Assembly (NCBI GenBank): GCA_037045685.1
Contig: JBAOII010000023.1
Span: forward strand, 248,001 to 312,000
Origin: Competibacter_A sp037045685
GTDB lineage: Bacteria; Pseudomonadota; Gammaproteobacteria; Competibacterales; Competibacteraceae
Length of the DNA: 64,000 nucleotides
Reading direction: 5' to 3'
Shown here: positions 54,903 through 63,117 of the stretch, in pieces
Numbering within the stretch: position 1 is the stretch's first letter
How the letters are laid out: every line of letters starts with the position of its first letter
Position numbers and translations under genes: made by a program
The notes under the pieces: generated by a model
The model's input: the letters and a program-made list of their open reading frames with translations, nothing else
Database searches by the model: none
Told to the model about the DNA's origin: nothing

Positions 54903-56858
54903 TCAGTTCGCTTCCAGCGACAAGTCGGCGCTAGCGCGCTCGGGGGCGTTCACGCGGCTGGCGGCGGGCAAGGTAAAGCGGAACGTGACGCCGGGACCCT
55001 GGTTCGGCGTCGCCCACATCCGTCCGCCGTGGGCTTCGACGATGGATTGGCTGATCGACAGCCCCAACCCGAGCCCGTCCGGTTTGGTGGTGAAAAACGG
55101 GTGCAGCAATTGGTTGAACACGTCGGGCGTCACGCCGGGCCCGGTGTCCCGGATTCCGATTTCGACGAACTCCTGATCGGCTCGGGCGAGCACGGTGATC
55201 GTCCGAGGGCCTTCGCAGACGCTCATGGCGTCCACCGCGTTGTGGATCAGATTGAGGATCACCTGCTGAAACTGGAGCGGATCGGCCAGCACCGGCGGCA
55301 AGTCCGGGGCGATGGCTCGGTGGAGGCGAACATCGTGGCGGCGGACTTCCAGATGCAGGAAATCCGCGATGTCGTCGAGCAGATCCTGGACCCGGACCGT
55401 GCGATATTGCGGTTTGCTCTGGCGGGCGAACTGGCGGACGTGCTGGATGATAGTGTTGGTCCGGGCGCTCTGGGCCGCGATTTTTTCCAGGATGATCCGC
55501 AGCTCGGCCGGGTCGGGTTGACCGCCGCGCAACCGGGACAGGCAGGTTTCGGCGTACAGGGCGATGGCGGTGATCGGCTGGTTGATTTCGTGCGCCAGCC
55601 CCGTGGCCATTTCCCCCAGGAGGTTCAGGCGCGAGGCGTGGGCCAGCAAGGTGTGTTGCCGCTGGGCGGCGGCGGCCATGCGGTCTTGTTCGAGGGTGGT
55701 GCCCACCCACTGGGCCATCAGTTGGATCAGCTCCAGATCCACGGTCGAAAACGGCGCCGGTCGAGGGCACGGATCGGAAAAATTCAGGGTGCCGAACGCT
55801 TGGCCGCCGATCCGGACCGGGACGCCGAGATAGGTTTCCAGCTTGAATTTGAAGTAGCAGGGATGCTGGCGCCGGGCACTGGCCGAGGCGTGCGCGAACC
55901 CCAGCGGTTCCCGAGCGCGCAAGGTGTCGCGGCAGTACGTGTCCCCCAGGGCGAACACGTCGCCGACGGCGATTCCGCCGTCTCCGGCGACGATCTCGAC
56001 GATCTCGACGATCTCGTAGCGCTGCTCCTCGACCCGCGCCAGAATGCCGGTGGCGGTGCCAAACCGCTGGCAGCCCATCGCAAGCAGGGCTCGAATCGAG
56101 TCGCGAGCGCGGGGGCGCGGCGTGGAGATGACGCGGTAAAATTCCCGCATCGCGTTCACGCTGTCTTGTAGCGCCGCTCGCTGGACGGCCAGTTGCCGGT
56201 TGGTGTTCTCGGCTTGTTCCTTGGCTGCGGCGAACGATTGCGCCAACTGGTAATTTTCCGTCGCCAGCCGCAGGGAGTGGGTGAGGGCTCGGTGGTAGCG
56301 GTGGGCGGTGCCCAGCGCCAGCAAGAGGTAGAGAACGCCGGTGGCACCCATCGCGGCGCGGAGCAAATCGTCTTGCAGCAGCAGCCAGAGCACCGGCGGC
56401 AGGGTCAGGGGCAAAGCGTAAGCCACGCAGGTCGTCAGCACCGGGGTCATGGTGAGAACCCCGCCCATCAACATCCCCCCCAAAATCAGGGCGATGAAAG
56501 ATTGGTGAACCAGCGATGGCGACAGCGCGAGCAAGAAGACCGAACCGCCCCAGCAGACCCCGCTGGCCGCGCAGGCCCAGGTGTAGCGGTCGGCCCAGCG
56601 TTGCGCGGCCTCGTCGAGGGCGGGACGCCGCTGGAAGGCGGCGGTCAGCGCCAAGCGGAGCGCGATGGTCGCTCCCAGCAGGATCAGCCAGATCGACAGG
56701 ACCGGGCGCGGCACGGTTTGCCAGAGGACGAAGCCCAGCAAAAGGGCCACGAACAGGCTGGCCCAGGCGCCCGACGGGGCATGAGCGTACAGCAGCCGAA
56801 TCTGTTCGGCGTGGATGCGGCGGGAGACCGATTCGTCGGCCGAGCCGGGAGACGCCAT
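54903..56858 (-). CDS. FixL-like histidine kinase with N-terminal MASE-like membrane domain and GAF
   Basis: The 651-residue kinase begins MASPGSADESVSRRIHAEQI. A block of about six transmembrane helices (residues about 32-190) lacks large loops, like MASE sensor domains. A coil leads to a GAF domain at about 250-395 that contains the microrepeat EIVEIVEIV. The kinase core has His423 in TGLAHEINQPITAIALYAET, then LNLIHNAVDAM and GLGLGLSISQSIVEAHGG. ATG 56858 was chosen since upstream sequence is Arg-rich and non-homologous. It lies 16 bases upstream of the other FixL-like gene and may share the single FixJ-like regulator. Confidence 0.88.
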   Translation of the reverse strand: MASPGSADESVSRRIHAEQIRLLYAHAPSGAWASLFVALLLGFVLWQTVPRPVLSIWLILLGATIALRLALTAAFQRRPALDEAAQRWADRYTWACAASGVCWGGSVFLLALSPSLVHQSFIALILGGMLMGGVLTMTPVLTTCVAYALPLTLPPVLWLLLQDDLLRAAMGATGVLYLLLALGTAHRYHRALTHSLRLATENYQLAQSFAAAKEQAENTNRQLAVQRAALQDSVNAMREFYRVISTPRPRARDSIRALLAMGCQRFGTATGILARVEEQRYEIVEIVEIVAGDGGIAVGDVFALGDTYCRDTLRAREPLGFAHASASARRQHPCYFKFKLETYLGVPVRIGGQAFGTLNFSDPCPRPAPFSTVDLELIQLMAQWVGTTLEQDRMAAAAQRQHTLLAHASRLNLLGEMATGLAHEINQPITAIALYAETCLSRLRGGQPDPAELRIILEKIAAQSARTNTIIQHVRQFARQSKPQYRTVRVQDLLDDIADFLHLEVRRHDVRLHRAIAPDLPPVLADPLQFQQVILNLIHNAVDAMSVCEGPRTITVLARADQEFVEIGIRDTGPGVTPDVFNQLLHPFFTTKPDGLGLGLSISQSIVEAHGGRMWATPNQGPGVTFRFTLPAASRVNAPERASADLSLEAN

Positions 56859-56863
56859 GGCGT

Positions 56864-57184
56864 TCAAGGCGCTCGACGCGCCTCGGGGCGTGCCCGCGCC
56901 TTCGCCGGCTCGACCGGAGCGACCCGCCGATCTTCCAGCGCGGGGTGTTCCGGCTCGATCGCGTATTCTCCTTCGAGGAAATCGGGCCGGGTATCGCGAG
57001 CCCGCCGCGCCAGTTTGCGGTACTGCCACCACAGCCAGCTTCCGGCCGCCAGCCCGGCGACCAGCAACACCGCGAACACGATCGAGGCGACGGCAAATCC
57101 CGCCACCACCGCCAGAACCGAAGTCAAGGCCAGACCCAGCCGGCTCGGCCAGGATGGCTTGGGGAAGGACGGAAATTTGATCAT
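56864..57184 (-). CDS. Small hypothetical membrane protein in the copA operon
   Basis: The 106-residue product has a hydrophobic block of two closely spaced transmembrane helices (LALTSVLAVVAGFAVASIVF, then LLVAGLAAGSWLWWQYRK) and a charged, Pro/Arg-rich cytoplasmic tail. Its ATG overlaps the stop of the 25-residue peptide gene (ATGA), so it is translationally coupled to the copper ATPase operon. I do not recognise the family. A role in copper handling is inferred only from position. Confidence 0.65.
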   Translation of the reverse strand: MIKFPSFPKPSWPSRLGLALTSVLAVVAGFAVASIVFAVLLVAGLAAGSWLWWQYRKLARRARDTRPDFLEGEYAIEPEHPALEDRRVAPVEPAKARARPEARRAP

Positions 57185-57258
57185 CGCGCCATCCAGAACC
57201 ACCAGACGATCAGGGCGATCAGGCCCAATCCGGTCAAGTTGACGAGCAAGGTCATCAT
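57181..57258 (-). CDS. 25-residue membrane peptide, resembles the N-terminal anchor of a cupredoxin
   Basis: The peptide is MMTLLVNLTGLGLIALIVWW followed by FWMAR and a TGA. It is almost entirely one transmembrane helix. The VNLxGLxLIxLIVWWFW pattern is the N-terminal anchor of cupredoxin-domain proteins often encoded beside copper-exporting ATPases, but here the cupredoxin domain is missing. Its ATGATG overlaps the copA stop and its TGA overlaps the next ATG, so coupling is tight on both sides. It could be a functional mini-protein or a truncation relic. Confidence 0.55.
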   Translation of the reverse strand: MMTLLVNLTGLGLIALIVWWFWMAR

Positions 57259-59504
57259 GTCGGTTTGCCTTTCGGGTGGAAACCGCGCAGCCGGTTGGCG
57301 TTGCTGACGACGGTGAAAGACGACAGCGCCATGGCCGCGCCCGCCAACATCGGGTCCAGCAGCGAGCCGGTCGCCGGGTAAAGGGCGCCCGCCGCGAGCG
57401 GAATGCCCAAGATATTGTAAAGGAAAGCGCCGAACAAATTCTGGCGAATGTTGGCGACCGTCGCACGGGAGATGGCGATGGCGTCGGCGATGCCGTGCAG
57501 GGAGCCGCCGACCAGGGTGATGCCGGCGCTTTCGATGGCGACATCGGTGCCGGCGCCCATCGCGAAGCCCACCTCGGCTCGGGCCAGCGCCGGCGCGTCG
57601 TTGATGCCGTCGCCGACCATGCCGACCACCTCGCCGCGCGCCTGGAAGTCGGCGATGACGCCGCCCTTGGCGGTGGGCGTGACCTCGGCAAAAATCGTGT
57701 CGATGCCGGCTTCGGCGGCGACGGCCCGCGCGGTGGCGGTGTGGTCGCCGGTCAGCAGGGCGACGCGCAAGCCCAGATCCCGCAGCCGGCGAACGGCGGC
57801 GGCGGAATCCGGCTTGAGCGGGTCGGCCACGGCGATGATCCCGGCCACCCGGCCATCGATCGCCACGAACACCGGCGTTTGTCCGCTGGCGGCCAGCCTT
57901 TCCGCCTCGGCCGCCAGCGGCGCGGTGTCGATTCCACCGTCGTCGAGCAGCCGCCGGTTGCCCACCAGCAGCGCATGGCGTTCGACGCTGCCGCTCGCCC
58001 CGTGACCGGCGATGGCCTCGAACCGCTCCGGCGCGGGGACGGTCAGGCCGCGCTCGCGCGCCGCGTGCAGGATCGCCCGGGCCAGCGGATGCTCGGAGCC
58101 GGTTTCCAGGCCGGCGGCCAGCCGAAAGAGAGCGGTTTCGTCGAAACCGGGCGCGGCGGTGACGGCGGTCACCGTCGGCCGGCCGGTGGTGACGGTGCCG
58201 GTTTTGTCCAGCACCACCACGGTCAGTTGGCCGGCCCGCTGCAACGCTTCCCCATCGCGGATCAGGATGCCGTGCTCGGCGGCTTTGCCGACGCCGACCA
58301 TGATGGAGATCGGCGTGGCCAGCCCCAGCGCGCAGGGGCAGGCGATGATCAGCACCGTCAGGGTGGTGACCAGCATGAAGCCGAGGCGGGGCTCGGGGCC
58401 GAAATTGAACCAGGCCAGGGCGGTGAGCGCGGCGACGATCAGCACCGCCGGCACGAAGACGGCGGCGACCCGGTCGGCCAGCCGGCCGAGCGGCGGTTTG
58501 CTGTTTTGGGCCTGCCGGACGCTGGCGATGATCTGGGCCAACACCGTGTCCTCCCCGACCCGAGTCGCCCGAAGCACGAAGGTGCCGGACTCGTTCAGGG
58601 TGCCGCCGGTGACGGCGTCGCCTTCGCGCTTGACCGCCGGCAGCGGTTCGCCGGTCAGCATCGATTCGTTCACCGTCGATCGCCCGCTGGCGACGATGCC
58701 GTCCACGGGGATTTTCTCGCCGGGCCGCACCCGGATCAGGGCGCCGAGGCCCAGGGTTTCGATGGGCACGTCCCGTTCCAGGTCGCCCTCGACCAGACGG
58801 GCGGTTTTCGGTCGCAGGCCGAGCAAGCGTTGAATCGCGGCCGAGGCTTTGCCGCGCGCCCGGCTTTCCAGCGCGGCACCGAGATTGATCAGCGCGACGA
58901 TGGTGACCGCCGCCTCGAAATAGGCGTGTCGGGCCAGGCTGGGCACGCTGGCCGGAAACAGCGCGACCAGCATGGAATAAAACCAGGCCGAGCCGGTGCC
59001 CAGCGCGATCAGCGTGTCCATGTTGGCGTTGTGGTGGCGGAACTGCCGCCAGGCGCCGGCGAAAAAGTGGCCGCCGGCGTAGATCAAGATTCCCAAGGTC
59101 AGCAGGCCGGTCGCGATCCAGAAGGTCCGGCCGCCCGTCGTCGCCAGCGCCGGCAGCCGGCCCGCCATTTCGGCCAGCATCAGGGGCGCGGCCAGCGCGC
59201 CGGCGACGACGGCGTTGCGGACCAATCGCCGGTAGCGGTCGCGCTCCGCCCGGTCGCGCTCGGTTTCGGCGGCGGCGTCGCGCAGTTCGGTCGCATCGTA
59301 GCCGGCGGCGCGAACGGCCGCGATCAGGGTGGCGGCTTGCGGGGCGCCGACCACTTGGGCGGTGCGTTCGGCGAAATTCACGCTGGCCTCGACCACGCCG
59401 GGCGCGCCGCGCAAGGCGGTTTCCACGGCGGCGACGCAACCGGCGCAGCTCATGCCGGCGATGGCGAGGCGGAGGGGCTTGGCTGGAGAGGAGGCGGCCG
59501 GCAT
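57255..59504 (-). CDS. copA: Copper-translocating P1B-type ATPase
   Basis: CopA exports Cu(I) across the inner membrane using ATP. The 749-residue protein has one N-terminal HMA domain with the copper site GMSCAGC (residues 17-23) and eight transmembrane helices. The intramembrane site is ACPCALG (near residue 388), the phosphorylation motif DKTGTVTTG (near 432), the SEHPLARAI histidine-proline motif and the hinge GDGINDAPAL. TGEP in NESMLTGEPLPAVK is the actuator. All signature residues are present. Two coupled small membrane genes follow. It diverges from the Rsb-type cluster. Confidence 0.96.
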   Translation of the reverse strand: MPAASSPAKPLRLAIAGMSCAGCVAAVETALRGAPGVVEASVNFAERTAQVVGAPQAATLIAAVRAAGYDATELRDAAAETERDRAERDRYRRLVRNAVVAGALAAPLMLAEMAGRLPALATTGGRTFWIATGLLTLGILIYAGGHFFAGAWRQFRHHNANMDTLIALGTGSAWFYSMLVALFPASVPSLARHAYFEAAVTIVALINLGAALESRARGKASAAIQRLLGLRPKTARLVEGDLERDVPIETLGLGALIRVRPGEKIPVDGIVASGRSTVNESMLTGEPLPAVKREGDAVTGGTLNESGTFVLRATRVGEDTVLAQIIASVRQAQNSKPPLGRLADRVAAVFVPAVLIVAALTALAWFNFGPEPRLGFMLVTTLTVLIIACPCALGLATPISIMVGVGKAAEHGILIRDGEALQRAGQLTVVVLDKTGTVTTGRPTVTAVTAAPGFDETALFRLAAGLETGSEHPLARAILHAARERGLTVPAPERFEAIAGHGASGSVERHALLVGNRRLLDDGGIDTAPLAAEAERLAASGQTPVFVAIDGRVAGIIAVADPLKPDSAAAVRRLRDLGLRVALLTGDHTATARAVAAEAGIDTIFAEVTPTAKGGVIADFQARGEVVGMVGDGINDAPALARAEVGFAMGAGTDVAIESAGITLVGGSLHGIADAIAISRATVANIRQNLFGAFLYNILGIPLAAGALYPATGSLLDPMLAGAAMALSSFTVVSNANRLRGFHPKGKPT

Positions 59505-59707
59505 GTCGGATGCTCCCGATGCGGTGGTGATTCCGAGCGCGTCCCGGATTCCGCGATCCGGAGGCAGGTTCGGATGTCAATGCGGGCGATAGGCGCTAAA
59601 CTTACTCTGACCCATCCCGGCCAGATTCCGTTCTCGTCCGCCTGACGCGCGCCGCCGAACGCCGCGCCGGCCGCGCAACTTTGAGACCGACACCCTTTTG
59701 CCAAGCC

Positions 59708-60943
59708 ATGCGTATCCTTGTGGTGGATGACGATCCCAACGTGCTGCGGATCATCTCGGCGATGTTGCGACGCTGGGGCTATGAGGTCATCGTCGCCCAC
59801 GATGGCCTCGAAGCCTGGAACATTCTACAACAGGGCCAAGTCCGCCTGGCCATCAGCGATTGGATGATGCCGGGTCTGAGCGGTCCCGAGCTGTGCCGGC
59901 GGGTGCGCGCCGCCGAACTCCTCAATTACGTTTACCTGATTTTGCTGACCGGGCGCAACGACAGGACCTCGCTGGTGCAGGGGATGGATGCCGGGGCCGA
60001 CGATTTCATGGTCAAGCCGGTGTACCGCGAGGAGTTGCGGGTGCGGGTTCGCGCCGGCGAGCGTATTCTGCGGCTGGAAGAAGAGCTGGAGGAACGCAAC
60101 CATCGCCTCAACCAGGTCAACCGCACCTTGTCCGAGGCGTATTCGACCATTCGCCACGATCTCGAATCGGCCGCCGTCATGCAGAAAGCGCTGCTCCCGC
60201 CGCCGCTGCGGTTGCCGGGGGCCACGGTGGAATGGCTGTTCCACCCGTGCTCGTTCGTGGCCGGCGACATTTTCGATTACTTCGCGCTGGGCGGGGAGCG
60301 GTTGAGCTTCTACCAGTTGGACGTGGTCGGGCATGGCGTGCCGGCGGCGCTGCTGTCCTTCACGCTGAATCGGCTGCTGTCGCAGGGGGCCGAGGAAAAA
60401 CGCTTGCGCCGGCAGGACAACAGCCAGGGCGAGGAAGTTATCCCGCAACTGCTGGTGAGCGAGCTGAACCGGCGATTTCAATCGGGTATCGATCCGCTTC
60501 AGTACTTCACCATGATTTACGGCAATCTGGATTTGCGTTCCGGGCGGGTGAACTTGACCCAGGCGGGCCATCCGAAGCCGATCTTGCTGCGCCGCGCCGC
60601 CCGCCGGGCCGAACCGGTGGGCGGGGGCGGCTTTCCGGTCGGCATGCTCCCCGATGTCGAGTACGAGACCACCAGTTTCGATCTTGCGTGCGGCGATCGA
60701 CTATTTTTATATTCGGATGGCATCACCGAGTGCGCCAACCGGGCCGGCGAGCAGTTTTCCGAGCCCCGGCTGAGGCGGCTGCTGGAGGAGATGATCGATC
60801 TGCCGGCCTCGGCGGTGGCCGAGCGCGTCGGGCAGGCGCTGTTGGAGTGGAAGGGCGACGACGATCATCAGGACGATATCACCTTGCTGGTTTTGGAGCG
60901 CGAGCATGGCCATGACCCGGACCATCAGCCTGGCTATCGATAG
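59708..60943 (+). CDS. Receiver-PP2C phosphatase (RsbU-like response regulator)
   Basis: The 411-residue protein has a receiver domain (ILVVDDDPNVLRII, Asp51 in AISDWMMPG, Lys in FMVKPV). A coiled linker (RLEEELEERNHRLNQVN) and a PP2C/SpoIIE phosphatase domain from about residue 185 follow, with GDIFDYFALG, DVVGHGVPAALLS, LFLYSDGITE and DDITLLVLE. This is the layout of RsbU-type phosphatases that dephosphorylate a STAS antagonist and so start partner switching. ATG 59708 was chosen because MRILVVDDD is the family start. It overlaps the ATP-binding kinase gene by 38 bases. Confidence 0.93.
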   Translation: MRILVVDDDPNVLRIISAMLRRWGYEVIVAHDGLEAWNILQQGQVRLAISDWMMPGLSGPELCRRVRAAELLNYVYLILLTGRNDRTSLVQGMDAGADDFMVKPVYREELRVRVRAGERILRLEEELEERNHRLNQVNRTLSEAYSTIRHDLESAAVMQKALLPPPLRLPGATVEWLFHPCSFVAGDIFDYFALGGERLSFYQLDVVGHGVPAALLSFTLNRLLSQGAEEKRLRRQDNSQGEEVIPQLLVSELNRRFQSGIDPLQYFTMIYGNLDLRSGRVNLTQAGHPKPILLRRAARRAEPVGGGGFPVGMLPDVEYETTSFDLACGDRLFLYSDGITECANRAGEQFSEPRLRRLLEEMIDLPASAVAERVGQALLEWKGDDDHQDDITLLVLEREHGHDPDHQPGYR

Positions 60944-61364
60944 CCGGCCCGAGTGCATCGAACTGCTCAGCCATGCCCTGCGCGGCCTCTGCGGGTTGAC
61001 CGCCTTGCCCGCGGCCGACATCGCCAAGGTCGAACTGGCGATGGTGGAGGCCGTCAACAATGCGGTCGAGCACGCTTACCGCGGCGAGCCCGGCCATTCG
61101 GTGGTGGTGGAGCTTCTGCTGGCGCCGGACCGCCTCGGCTTGGCGGTGCGCGATCGCGGCGAGCCGATGGATCCTCGGAAACTGACGGGGGTGGGGGAAA
61201 TCGCTAAACCGGATCGGGCCGATCCGAAGAGCTGGCACCCGCGCGGTCGCGGGCTGGCCATCATCAAATCCTGCATGGATTCGGTCGAGTACCAGGTCCG
61301 GGATGGCGTGAACGTCCTGACCATGAGCCGGACGCTCGACCGAGAAGGGCCGGGACCGGGTTGA
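60906..61364 (+). CDS. Anti-sigma regulatory factor-type ATP-binding protein (RsbW-like)
   Basis: The 152-residue protein has an HATPase_c_2 domain: KVELAMVEAVNNAVEHAYRG (N box), LAVRDRGEPMDP (G1 box) and HPRGRGLAIIKSCMDSVEY (G2 box). This is the SpoIIAB/RsbW serine kinase fold. Such proteins phosphorylate the STAS antagonist and bind a sigma factor or other target. ATG 60906 lies inside the phosphatase gene, so translation is coupled. ATG 60912 is an alternative. It is one part of the four-gene switch at 59.7-63.1 kb. Confidence 0.92.
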   Translation: MAMTRTISLAIDSRPECIELLSHALRGLCGLTALPAADIAKVELAMVEAVNNAVEHAYRGEPGHSVVVELLLAPDRLGLAVRDRGEPMDPRKLTGVGEIAKPDRADPKSWHPRGRGLAIIKSCMDSVEYQVRDGVNVLTMSRTLDREGPGPG

Positions 61365-61449
61365 CGGTCTCGCGGTGGCCGCTCGCTCTCTCTGCTGGGA
61401 AGAGAGCCGAGAGCGGCTTTCATCGGTGGAATACTTCGGGAATCGAGAT

Positions 61450-61785
61450 ATGGTTTTGACGCATCGCAATATCGATGGTATCGACATCGTCGCCTTGGCG
61501 GGGCGATTGGTCATGGCCGACGTGCCCCAGGTTCGCCAACGGTTGCTGGCGGTGGTCGAGCAGGGTCACGGCAAGCTGATTCTGGATTTGGCCGAAGTGG
61601 GCTTCATGGATTCCAGCGGACTTTCGGTGCTGGTGTCGGTGTTCAAGGCGGCCCGGCTCAAGAACGGCGACGTGGTGTTGCTCCACCTGAATCCGACCGT
61701 GCGTTCTTTGGTCGAACTGACCCGCTTGCATCAGGTTTTTTCGATATTCGACGACGAGACGATGGCGCTGGCCCGCTTGCGCTAG
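61450..61785 (+). CDS. STAS-domain anti-sigma factor antagonist (RsbV-like)
   Basis: The 111-residue protein is a single STAS domain, with IDIVALAGRLVMADVPQVRQ at the N-terminus and the phosphorylation region DLAEVGFMDSSGLSVLVSV, where Ser55 or Ser56 would be the kinase target. The usual order is phosphatase, kinase, antagonist, as here. ATG 61450 was chosen from the STAS start; the frame is open further upstream without family similarity. What the switch controls is not shown by the sequence, as no sigma factor is nearby. Confidence 0.92.
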   Translation: MVLTHRNIDGIDIVALAGRLVMADVPQVRQRLLAVVEQGHGKLILDLAEVGFMDSSGLSVLVSVFKAARLKNGDVVLLHLNPTVRSLVELTRLHQVFSIFDDETMALARLR

Positions 61786-61951
61786 GCGGAAGCGGCGCGC
61801 TCCTCGCCTCGCGACGCAAACTCTCGAACCTTCTGCGACGAACGGGCGGCTGGCGGTCCGAGCGCGATCCTTTCCGGCGTGGATTCCGTTTGAAGCGTTG
61901 TTTTGTCCGCGCCCAAAAACTGTTAATCTGAAAAGAAAACCAGGAGGGTTC

Positions 61952-63067
61952 ATGCCAGTCCGAAACGTCCTTGTGGTAGATGATTCCAAGTCCGCGCGCC
62001 TGATGCTGCGCAAGATGTTGCAGGGGTTCGGGTTGACCGTCGATACGGTCGATTCCGCCGAGGAAGCGCTGAGCTATCTGCGCGGCCAGCGGCCCGACGC
62101 GATTTTCATGGACCACACCATGCCCGGCCTGGACGGGCTGGCCGCCGTCCGGCGGATCAAGCGCGAACCGGCTCTGGCGGCGATTCCCGTGACGATGTAC
62201 ACCTCCAAGGACGAGCCGGCCTATCAGGAGGAAGCCCGCGTGGCCGGCGCCATCGGCGTGCTGGTGAAGCCGGCGACGCCGGACGCGCTCGGAGCGGTCC
62301 TGAACGAGATGAACGACCTGTTCGACGCCGCCGAGGCCGCGATGCAGGCCGCCGCCTCCCCGCCGCCTCCCGGCCCGCCTCCCGCCCCGGTTGGCGAGAC
62401 GGCGACGACCGAGCAAATCGAAAAGATCGCCGTCGAAAAAGCCGAGATGGTGGTTTACGACGCCATCGAATCCCAGGTGTTGCCGCTGATCAACGATGTC
62501 ATCGCCAAGCTGCGGAGGGATCTGGAAGCGGGCCAGGAAGACCTCTGCGGCCGGATCGCGGCGCGCGCCTGCGAGGCGCAATTCTCGAAATGGCAACCGC
62601 CGGCGCTGGATGCGCGGGAGGCCCGCGCCGCTGCCGAGGCCGCGGTTCGGTCCCAATTGCCCCCGCTTCTGGAAGAGCGGTTCCAGTCCTTGCAGCGCGA
62701 AGGGCGAACCGAAGTCGAAAAGCAGGCGCGGGAAGTGGCGGTTCAGATGTGTCAGGGCCAGTTCCACGAGCTGTCCGAGCGGCTGGCGCGGCAATTGAGC
62801 GCGCGATTTACCGAGGCCACCCAAAAGGCCGGGGAAACCGCCCGCGAGGCCGCGCTCCAGGCCGCGCGGGAAGTGACGCTGCAAGCGATCGCCGAGAACG
62901 CGGGCGCCAACGCTGGCGCGGCAAGCCCGGCGGCGGTGGCGGAACAGGCGTTTCAGCAGCTCTGGTCCACGGCCAAGCGCGATGTGCAGCGCCGCATTTT
63001 TTTGGCGGCGGGCTGGGCGGCGGCGATCGGCGTCGGAGCGGCGGTGCTGGCATACGGATTACGCTGA
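61952..63067 (+). CDS. Membrane-anchored receiver-domain protein
   Basis: The 371-residue protein starts at ATG 61952 after CAGGAGGG. It has an N-terminal CheY-like receiver (VLVVDDSKSARLMLRKML, Asp54 in AIFMDHTMPG, Thr/Ser in MYTSKDEPA, Lys in VLVKPA). A Pro-rich linker near 140 and a long Ala/Glu/Arg-rich helical region at about 155-340 follow. A C-terminal transmembrane helix (IFLAAGWAAAIGVGAAVLAYG) ends the protein. There is no DNA-binding or enzymatic output domain. The receiver would be tethered on the cytoplasmic face, perhaps as a phosphorylation-controlled scaffold near the Rsb-type switch. I do not know a named family. Confidence 0.82.
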   Translation: MPVRNVLVVDDSKSARLMLRKMLQGFGLTVDTVDSAEEALSYLRGQRPDAIFMDHTMPGLDGLAAVRRIKREPALAAIPVTMYTSKDEPAYQEEARVAGAIGVLVKPATPDALGAVLNEMNDLFDAAEAAMQAAASPPPPGPPPAPVGETATTEQIEKIAVEKAEMVVYDAIESQVLPLINDVIAKLRRDLEAGQEDLCGRIAARACEAQFSKWQPPALDAREARAAAEAAVRSQLPPLLEERFQSLQREGRTEVEKQAREVAVQMCQGQFHELSERLARQLSARFTEATQKAGETAREAALQAAREVTLQAIAENAGANAGAASPAAVAEQAFQQLWSTAKRDVQRRIFLAAGWAAAIGVGAAVLAYGLR

Positions 63068-63117
63068 GGAGAACGCGCCCGCGCCAGGATATAAGTCAAA
63101 TAAGCGGATTGTGAACC

